A stretch of 64,000 bases of DNA, from positions 310,001-374,000 of the forward strand of contig CALNYW010000004.1 of assembly GCA_942490985.1 (NCBI GenBank), written 5' to 3'. The stretch comes from Thiosocius sp942490985. GTDB taxonomy: Bacteria > Pseudomonadota > Gammaproteobacteria > Chromatiales > Chromatiaceae. The position numbers were made by a program, and so were the translations under genes. The notes under the pieces were generated by a model. It ran no database searches, was not told where the DNA came from, and worked only from the letters and a program-made list of their open reading frames with translations. The number at the start of each line of letters is the position of its first letter. Position 1 is the first letter of the stretch. Positions 61,767 through 64,000 of this stretch are shown here, one piece after another.

Positions 61767-61856
61767 GAGGGGCGCACGCGAGGCCTTGGATGGCCGAGCT
61801 GGGAGCCCCCACCAAGGACGGTTACGCGGCAGGGAGGCGGCGACAGAGTGCGATTG

Positions 61857-61947
61857 GGAGAGGTGTCTGAGTGGTTGAAAGAGCACGCCTGGAAAGTGTG
61901 TATACGTTAATAGCGTATCGAGGGTTCGAATCCCTCCCTCTCCGCCA
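61857..61947 (+). tRNA. tRNA-Ser (anticodon GGA)
   Basis: 91 nt, CCA encoded. Acceptor GGAGAGG pairs with CCTCTCC; anticodon stem CACGC/GTGTG with loop CTGGAAA gives GGA; long class II variable arm TATACGTTAATAGCGTATC; T-arm GAGGGTTCGAATCCCTC. Complete and typical. Confidence 0.97.
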
Positions 61948-61953
61948 AAACGC

Positions 61954-61982
61954 AAAAAGGTCCCCTCGCGGGACCTTTTTTC
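61954..61982 (+). terminator. Intrinsic terminator of tRNA-Ser
   Basis: AAAAAGGTCCC and GGGACCTTTTT flank a CTCGC loop, with the T-run extending two further bases. Six bp after the tRNA 3' end. Confidence 0.92.
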
Positions 61983-62029
61983 GTTTGTTGCCTCGAGTGA
62001 GTCATTCGAACCCTCGATTTCAAAATGGT

Positions 62030-62414
62030 GGTTCGACAGCCAACGCACCGCGTTGGCGCAGACGCCGGCTTCGCCGGCGCCCCAAAGGGGTGAGCTGCGC
62101 AGCAGCGAATCAATCCCTCCCTCTCCGCCAATTGCCTTAATAAAAACAGTCGGTTAAGTCTGATTTTTTAGCAACCCCCAAATCCCTCGATACGGTCTGA
62201 TTTCGCAGGATTTTTCAGACAGTTGCCCGCACGTTCGCTGCAAGATGCCGTCTTGGCTTGGACGGAGATAGCCACGATTCTTGACACGATTTTGCCCTCG
62301 GTTTGACACGGCATGTTCTCGCGTGTCCCGCCAGGTTGCTCACCACGGTTGTCGCCGACGGTGGCTGCAAACTTCGAACGCGATGCGCCTGGTAGCAGCC
62401 CTGGATGGGTCACA
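62030..62414 (+). repeat. Direct repeat A: four-hairpin element, tRNA-Ser 3' end and conserved tail
   Basis: About 385 bp, clearly homologous to 63357-63742 at a constant offset of 1327 over the first 100 bp. Order: GGTTCGA; hairpins at 62039-62057, 62063-62079, 62080-62090 and 62094-62106; then 19 nt identical to the tRNA-Ser 3' end (62112-62130, ending CCGCCA); then a tail of about 285 bp. A 15-nt inverse copy of the tRNA T-arm (62004-62018) lies just upstream. Confidence 0.85.
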
Positions 62415-62696
62415 GATCTGGGCAATAGGGTCGCCAATGGGCGAGCAAGGCTTCCCAGCGTTTCGATCTGGTAAAAGATCCGAGAGGGCGGGTCTCATGG
62501 AGTGCCTGCTTTCGGTAGCTGGTCGATTCGTCTGCTCACGACTGAGGTACCGGAAAAAAGCAACTGTTGATGAAGATGGACACGATTTTAGACATCACCT
62601 TCTCTGCGCCGAAATCGGAACGAGGAGGTCGACAAGGTGACCACCCGCAGGTTGCGTCTGGAAGTGATCACAATTGAGGGCAGGGTAGCGCGTTGA

Positions 62697-62719
62697 TTAC
62701 ACTATACGGTATAGTGTAA
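62697..62719. promoter_or_regulatory. Palindromic operator of the toxin-antitoxin pair
   Basis: Perfect 11-bp arms TTACACTATAC and GTATAGTGTAA around one G, ending 6 bp before the toxin start codon. It overlaps a possible -10 (TACACT) with TTGAGG 18 bp upstream. HigA-type antitoxins repress their operons through such palindromes. Confidence 0.7.
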
Positions 62720-62725
62720 AAACCA

Positions 62726-63022
62726 ATGATAACCAGCTTCAAAGGCAAGGTAGCCAAGGATATTTGGACGACCAATCGGTCGAAGTCGTTGCCTAGAGAA
62801 TTTTGGCTTCGCGCCAAGGCGCTGCTGACGGTCATGCACGCTACTTCGTCTCTAGATGACTTGCGCATCCAGGGTGAACCCCCAAATATTCGGCTGCACA
62901 AGTTGCAAGGCGACAGGCGAGATTACTGGAGCGTGACCATAAAATTACCTTGGTGCATTACATTCAGATTCAAAGACGGTGAGTTTTCGGAAGTCATGAT
63001 CGAGAACTATCATCGAGGTTAA
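62726..63022 (+). CDS. higB: HigB-type toxin (RelE superfamily mRNA interferase)
   Basis: 98 residues. N-terminus MITSFKGKVAKDIW, then PNIRLHKLQGDRRDYWSVTI and ENYHRG at the C-terminus follow the HigB/GraT pattern (LHxLKGDRxGxWSI; YH end). The usual NWRITF reads PWCITF, so the conserved Arg is Cys. Toxins of this family cut mRNA on the ribosome. Two bases precede the antitoxin gene. No clear Shine-Dalgarno is visible; the leader is very short. Confidence 0.85.
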   Translation: MITSFKGKVAKDIWTTNRSKSLPREFWLRAKALLTVMHATSSLDDLRIQGEPPNIRLHKLQGDRRDYWSVTIKLPWCITFRFKDGEFSEVMIENYHRG

Positions 63023-63024
63023 TT

Positions 63025-63285
63025 ATGATTGACAACCCACTACCACTACACCCCGGCAAAGTGCTGTCTGAGATCTACATGGCGGAGATGGGACTCAGCC
63101 AGACGAGTCTGGCGAAGCGTTGCGGATGCGCTTCCCGAAAGATCAACGAGATTGTTAATGGCAAACGAGGGATTTCGCCATCGTTCGCAATCACGCTTGA
63201 ATCGGTGCTTGGAACCAGCGCTGAGATGTGGGTCCGCATGCAAGCGGAGTACGATTTGTGGGAAGCGCGTCGAAAGGTGGCCTGA
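63025..63285 (+). CDS. higA: HigA-type antitoxin (XRE family)
   Basis: 86 residues: HPGKVLSEIYMAEMGLSQTSLAKRCGCASRKINEIVNGKRGIS is the helix-turn-helix domain with the HPG start characteristic of HigA/VapI; TSAEMWVRMQAEYDLWEARRKV is the toxin-binding C-terminus. It binds HigB and represses the operon. Slightly shorter than most relatives. Confidence 0.92.
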   Translation: MIDNPLPLHPGKVLSEIYMAEMGLSQTSLAKRCGCASRKINEIVNGKRGISPSFAITLESVLGTSAEMWVRMQAEYDLWEARRKVA

Positions 63286-63356
63286 TCCTCCAATCGTTTA
63301 GACACGATCTCGAGACGATGCCTTCGTAATGCATCGAAATCATTGAAAGTATCGGG

Positions 63357-63742
63357 GGTTCGACAGCCGATGCGCAGCATCGGCGCAGACGCCGGCTTTG
63401 CCGGCGCCCCGAAGGGGTGGGGTGCGTAGCGCCGAATCAATCCCTCCCTCTCCGCCAATTTCAGTAATAAAAACAATCAGGTAAGTCCAAGTTTTTCGCA
63501 ACTCTAAAATCCCTCGATACGGTCTGATTTCGCCGGACTTTTCAGACAGTTGCCCGCACGTTCGCTGCAAGATGCCGCCTTGGCTTGGAGGGAGATAGCC
63601 ACGATTCTAGACACGATTTTGCCCTGCGTTTGACACGCCAGGTTCTAGCGTGCGTCGGGAGGTTGCTCATCTCGATCGCTTGCCAATGGTGGCTGCTGAC
63701 GTCGAATGCGATGTGCCTGGCATCAGCCGTGGATTGGGCACT
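63357..63742 (+). repeat. Direct repeat B: second copy of the four-hairpin/tRNA-Ser element
   Basis: About 386 bp, homologous to repeat A. Left flank 63349-63363 matches tRNA-Ser positions 61915-61929 with one mismatch, then four hairpins (63366-63384, next two, 63421-63433), then the 19-nt tRNA 3' end at 63439-63457, then a tail with long identical runs to repeat A. Stem substitutions relative to A are compensatory at three positions. Confidence 0.85.
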
Positions 63743-64000
63743 GAATTTTGGCGGCCGGTGACGACATGGGGCAGGCCCATATGCATTGAATAGAACCGGG
63801 GCTGGGGCCGCCAGCGCGTGGAATCAACTCAGAGACTTCACTTGTAAGTAGATTGGCAGCGGCGGGCGCTGCTAAGAGGTCTGCCCCTGGATAATGTCTC
63901 AACGATAGAAATAGGCGGCCGCAGCCAGCGCTTTGCCCGGAAAACGGTCTAGCGATGAGCGATCTACAGGGCGCCCGGTCCTATTGCGCGGGATACCAGC
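63743..64000. other. Window end, no gene recognised
   Basis: 258 bp. An inverted repeat of TGGCGGCC with GGCCGCCA about 45 bp later near 63749-63812, with an inner ATGGG/CCCAT stem, gives some fold potential. No reading frame looks like a protein. Confidence 0.4.

Noticed and set aside
61752..62131. Minus-strand open frames reading AEREGFEPSIRY-like and GGEGGIRTLDT-like peptides
   Set aside because: These peptides are the reverse-strand translation of tRNA-Ser and its repeat copies, a well-known annotation artefact.
62281..62640. 119-codon plus-strand frame before higB
   Set aside because: Half of it is the repeat A tail, which is not preserved as coding in repeat B.
63075..63570. Minus-strand frames containing HPFGAPAKPASAP-type peptides
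   Set aside because: They are translations of the four-hairpin repeat and run antisense to higA; no start site or coding signature.
61857..64000. Integron attC array with toxin-antitoxin cassettes
   Set aside because: Direct repeats around a toxin-antitoxin pair suggested this, but there are no RYYYAAC/GTTRRRY core sites and the repeats are tRNA-derived.
61857..64000. CRISPR array
   Set aside because: Only two long diverged repeats and no short regular spacing; none elsewhere in the window.

Overview
The window is G+C-rich chromosomal DNA from a flagellated gammaproteobacterium. The flagellar/chemotaxis order (fliLMNOPQR-flhBA-flhF-fleN-fliA-cheYZAB-motCD-parA-cheW) is the Pseudomonas/Chromatiales type. 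A sucrose cluster (sps-spp-fruK-ams), as described in halotolerant methanotrophs and relatives, together with a sulfide:quinone-reductase-like flavoprotein and a TSUP permease, suggests a salt-exposed, possibly sulfur-metabolising lineage. I cannot name a genus from this sequence alone.

Layout. 1-1.2 kb (minus): start of a two-component operon (small secreted protein, PepSY protein, OmpR-type regulator cut by the window edge). 1.2-4.2 kb (minus): complete zinc uptake operon znuA-zur-znuC-znuB behind a Zur box. 4.3-6.8 kb (plus): membrane-bound class III nucleotide cyclase and a TPR lipoprotein. 6.8-9.9 kb: low-density, decayed region with a small DUF6316-like gene, a lipoprotein, and relics of a fatty-acid desaturase, a TrkH-type transporter and an IS3 transposase. 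10-11.2 kb: JmjC/cupin-type oxygenase. 11.3-17.1 kb: tRNA-Leu(CAA), queA, a candidate small RNA on the minus strand, tgt, yajC, secD, secF (queuosine plus Sec accessory operon). 17.2-18.5 kb: metY. 18.7-24.6 kb: sucrose synthesis and use. 24.7-36.9 kb: HerA-like ATPase, SQR-like oxidoreductase, TSUP permease, aminotransferase, acetoacetyl-CoA synthetase, potassium channel, ABC exporter, MFS transporter, Zn peptidase. 37-56.2 kb: flagellar export apparatus, flagellar regulators and chemotaxis, with two good sigma-54 promoters and one weak sigma-28-like promoter. 56.3-61.6 kb: DUF4197 protein, MscS channel, AsmA protein, methyltransferase, YbaK deacylase.

61.7-64 kb is the most unusual part. 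Downstream of tRNA-Ser(GGA) lie two diverged direct repeats of about 385 bp flanking a higBA-type toxin-antitoxin pair. Each repeat contains the last 19 nt of the tRNA-Ser gene, preceded by a run of four short hairpins that appears inserted into the tRNA T-arm. Three stem positions differ compensatorily between the two copies, so the fold seems to be under selection. A second noteworthy locus is the AT-rich queA-tgt spacer, which carries a perfect intrinsic terminator on the minus strand behind a CU-rich, anti-Shine-Dalgarno-like stretch, consistent with an undescribed small RNA.

The genes form several working groups: zinc homeostasis under Zur; compatible-solute turnover (sucrose-6-phosphate synthase, phosphatase, fructokinase, amylosucrase); tRNA queuosine modification (queA, tgt) cotranscribed or nearly so with SecDF-YajC; and a polar flagellum with its chemosensory pathway. 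cheR and the flagellar rod, hook and filament genes are not in the window.
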